Of a stretch of DNA of 32,821 bases, positions 31,297-32,821 are shown one piece after another. A program made the translations under genes and the position numbers. Where the stretch lies: assembly GCA_903838415.1 (NCBI GenBank), contig CAILYI010000030.1, positions 1 to 32,821 of the forward strand, in the 5' to 3' direction. The stretch's first letter is position 1. Each line of letters opens with the position of its first letter. This stretch comes from an uncultured Anaerolineae bacterium (GTDB lineage: Bacteria; Chloroflexota; Anaerolineae; Anaerolineales; Villigracilaceae). The notes beneath the pieces were generated by a model that had not been told where the DNA came from, ran no database searches, and saw only the letters and a program-made list of their open reading frames with translations.

Positions 31297-31337
31297 GACT
31301 ACAGTAACCTTACAGTTATCCGTTTTTGGGCAAAAAA

Positions 31338-32507
31338 CTACCTTTTTTCCTGTTTTTCGCGTGACTTGAACTCATCACTCACGTCAATTGGCATCAACAA
31401 TCCATCAAGTTTATCTGCCATTTCTTCCTGCATCGACGGTAAAACATGAGAGTAAGTGTTCAATGTCATGGTGATATTTGAGTGCCCCAAACGCTCCTGA
31501 ACGATCTTTGGATGCACCCCCTGTTTCAACATCAAGGTCGCAGCAGTATGGCGAAGATCGTGAAAGCGCATATCCGGTAATCCTGCTTGTTTCAAAAATC
31601 CTTTGAACTTTTCGGTAAGTGGGCGATGTCCCATAGGAGTACCAACGCTGGACGCGAAGATCAAGTCATTTTCTTTCCACTGATCTCCGGTAAAACTTCT
31701 TTCTGTGTTTTGGAATTCAAGATGTTTTCGAAGTTTTTCTATCATCTCACCGCTGAGAACAATGGTACGTTTACCAGCATTAGATTTAGGTGCGCTAAAA
31801 ACATATCCTTCGCCAGGTACTAATTGCACCTGGCGCTGTACTTGGATTTGCCTATTACGCCAATCCAGATCAGACCACTTCAGTCCAAGCAATTCGCCCT
31901 GACGCATACCAGTTGTAATTGCCATCCAATACATTGCTTCATATCGAGTATCCGCAGCAACTGAAAGAAATGTTCTTGCCTGATTCTCATCAAGGGTTTT
32001 TATCTCTTTACTTTTGCGTTTTGGCTTCGTTACAGCATCTACTGGATTGCGCCCAATCAATCCCCATTTCATAGCCTGGTCAAAAGCAAGATGCAAAACT
32101 GCGTGAATAATTCCAATAACAGATACACTGGTACCAGCTTTCATTCTTGCTGTGTAGAAATTCTGAATATGATCCGGGCGGATGTCCTTGAGCTTCATCT
32201 TTCCAAGAGACGGGATAACATGATTGTTCAACATTTGTCGATAAAGAGCGGATGTGTTGGGGCGGACGCTGAGTTTGTGCGCGTCAAACCATTTGTTCAA
32301 GAATGTCGCAAGGTCCACATTGGCAGTAGACAGGTTCAGGCCGTTATCGATCTGCGTCTGGGTGAGCTTCAGCCAATCCCTGGCTTCTCTCTGCGAGTGG
32401 AAATACTTGCTTTTCTGTCTGCCTGTTTCAATGGTGATCTGCGCAACCCAAAGTCCATCCTTGCGCTTGAAGACACTTCCTTCACCCTGACCACGTTTTT
32501 TAGCCAT
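31338..32507 (-). CDS. int: Tyrosine-type site-specific recombinase (phage/ICE integrase)
   Basis: A 389-residue tyrosine integrase. The N-terminal arm-binding domain has GQGEGSVFKRKDGLWVAQI; the core-binding SAM-like domain (about 64-150) includes VRPNTSALYRQMLNNHVIP. The catalytic domain has the full set: Arg202 (TTGMRQGELLGL), Lys in PKSNAGKR (241/246), His316-x-x-Arg319 (HDLRH), His342 (LGHSN) and nucleophile Tyr352 (NTYSH). It should integrate and excise an element by a covalent phosphotyrosine link. AAAAGGAGCGA precedes ATG 32507. It is divergent from the truncated gene at 32631. It probably marks one end of a second element extending past the right edge, with the attachment site expected between 31180 and 31340. 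No tRNA is seen there. Confidence 0.93.
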   Translation of the reverse strand: MAKKRGQGEGSVFKRKDGLWVAQITIETGRQKSKYFHSQREARDWLKLTQTQIDNGLNLSTANVDLATFLNKWFDAHKLSVRPNTSALYRQMLNNHVIPSLGKMKLKDIRPDHIQNFYTARMKAGTSVSVIGIIHAVLHLAFDQAMKWGLIGRNPVDAVTKPKRKSKEIKTLDENQARTFLSVAADTRYEAMYWMAITTGMRQGELLGLKWSDLDWRNRQIQVQRQVQLVPGEGYVFSAPKSNAGKRTIVLSGEMIEKLRKHLEFQNTERSFTGDQWKENDLIFASSVGTPMGHRPLTEKFKGFLKQAGLPDMRFHDLRHTAATLMLKQGVHPKIVQERLGHSNITMTLNTYSHVLPSMQEEMADKLDGLLMPIDVSDEFKSREKQEKR

Positions 32508-32551
32508 TTGTCGCTCCTTTTAGGGAATAATTTGAATGGAATATATGTTCT

Positions 32552-32557
32552 ATTATA
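32552..32557 (-). promoter_or_regulatory. Candidate -10 box of the integrase gene
   Basis: The minus strand reads TATAAT 45 bases before the integrase ATG, with a good ribosome binding site between. It is divergent from the plus-strand TATAAT at 32591. Confidence 0.4.
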
Positions 32558-32590
32558 ACCGCAATTGCGCCTACGCGAATGCAAATGCTG

Positions 32591-32596
32591 TATAAT
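32591..32596 (+). promoter_or_regulatory. Candidate -10 box of the right-edge gene
   Basis: TATAAT lies 35 bases before the ATG at 32631. TTGCGC (32565-32570) is a possible -35 box at a long 20-base spacing. Confidence 0.4.
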
Positions 32597-32630
32597 AGAA
32601 CAAGTATTCTGGTAACTCAAGGAGCATTTT

Positions 32631-32821
32631 ATGACAACGAAGACCATTGGAAGTGAGCACAAAAAGGTAGTTGACTTCTACCGAAAGAACGCCGATGTGT
32701 TTTTCTTCAAGGGAAACATCGGCTCGCTGAAGTACGCTTTCACCGAAATCGCGGAAGCCCTGGACGCCAGGATACGCGCCGAAAATCCCGGCGACCTGCG
32801 CAGGACCGAAAAAGAGACCGA
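32631..32821 (+). CDS. Hypothetical protein, cut by the right edge
   Basis: The first 63 residues of an unknown protein whose frame is still open at the window end. The ATG at 32631 follows AAGGAG (32619-32624) and a TATAAT box, so the start is well supported. The visible part is charged and helical: a first segment with SEHKKVVDFYRKNADVFF, then GNIGSLKYAFTEIAEALDARI, and a run of Arg/Glu/Lys. No motif is recognised. It is divergent from the integrase gene and probably belongs to the same mobile element. Confidence 0.7.
   Translation, partial: MTTKTIGSEHKKVVDFYRKNADVFFFKGNIGSLKYAFTEIAEALDARIRAENPGDLRRTEKET

Noticed and set aside
31088-31449. Plus-strand frames between azlC and the integrase
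   Set aside because: They cross a perfect terminator hairpin and overlap real genes on the other strand; no start signals.
1-32821. CRISPR arrays, rRNA genes, replication origins
   Set aside because: No regularly spaced repeats of CRISPR type, no rRNA sequence and no DnaA-box cluster or replication gene were seen.

Overview
The window looks like chromosomal DNA of an uncultured or environmental Chloroflexota bacterium, most likely Anaerolineae. This is inferred from gene style rather than from a marker gene: secreted proteins with Thr/Pro-rich 'TPTP' linkers, a GT87-type membrane glycosyltransferase, SDR-type threonine dehydrogenase, a Bacteroidetes/Chloroflexi-like AMP nucleosidase, a soluble GAF-GAF-PAS histidine kinase, and several TATAAT promoters lying directly on the start codon (predicted leaderless mRNAs).

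Layout. 1-5111 is an integrated-element region: three small unknown ORFs, an intact large serine recombinase (1092-2951), an XRE-type regulator on the opposite strand (3066-3485), and a second, related serine recombinase (3554-5130). The second copy is broken by an in-frame amber codon and by a frameshift in an A7 run. Its reading frame runs into the 3' end of tRNA-Ser(GCU), which is followed by tRNA-Ser(UGA), both on the minus strand. 5413-31164 is mostly ordinary chromosome. It holds miaB; a 49-residue Flp-type pilin (6844-6993, minus); a minus-strand run of thrC, histidine kinase, degenerate metallo-beta-lactamase-fold protein, asparaginase II-type enzyme and nth; a HAD phosphatase; a padR / membrane protein / MFS efflux operon with a 26-bp palindromic operator; a probable type II restriction-modification pair (PD-(D/E)xK nuclease plus N4/N6 methyltransferase) behind a lipoprotein gene; SDR threonine 3-dehydrogenase; purA; a LysM surface protein; a methyltransferase / AMP nucleosidase / GT87 cluster; a bacterial SET-domain protein; a two-gene unit of unknown function with a PPM-phosphatase-like domain and a membrane anchor; and azlCD. 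From about 31200 to the right edge a second mobile region begins, with a tyrosine integrase (31338-32507, minus) and a divergent, truncated unknown gene.

How the parts fit. The core stretch lies between two unrelated integration modules, the left one abutting a tRNA gene. Amino-acid metabolism is prominent (threonine synthase, threonine dehydrogenase, asparaginase, branched-chain amino acid export). The least expected items are the orphan Flp pilin, the restriction-modification pair, the SET protein with a structured leader, the MBL-fold protein lacking metal ligands, and the decayed recombinase fused to the tRNA. I see no CRISPR array, rRNA, or complete insertion sequence.
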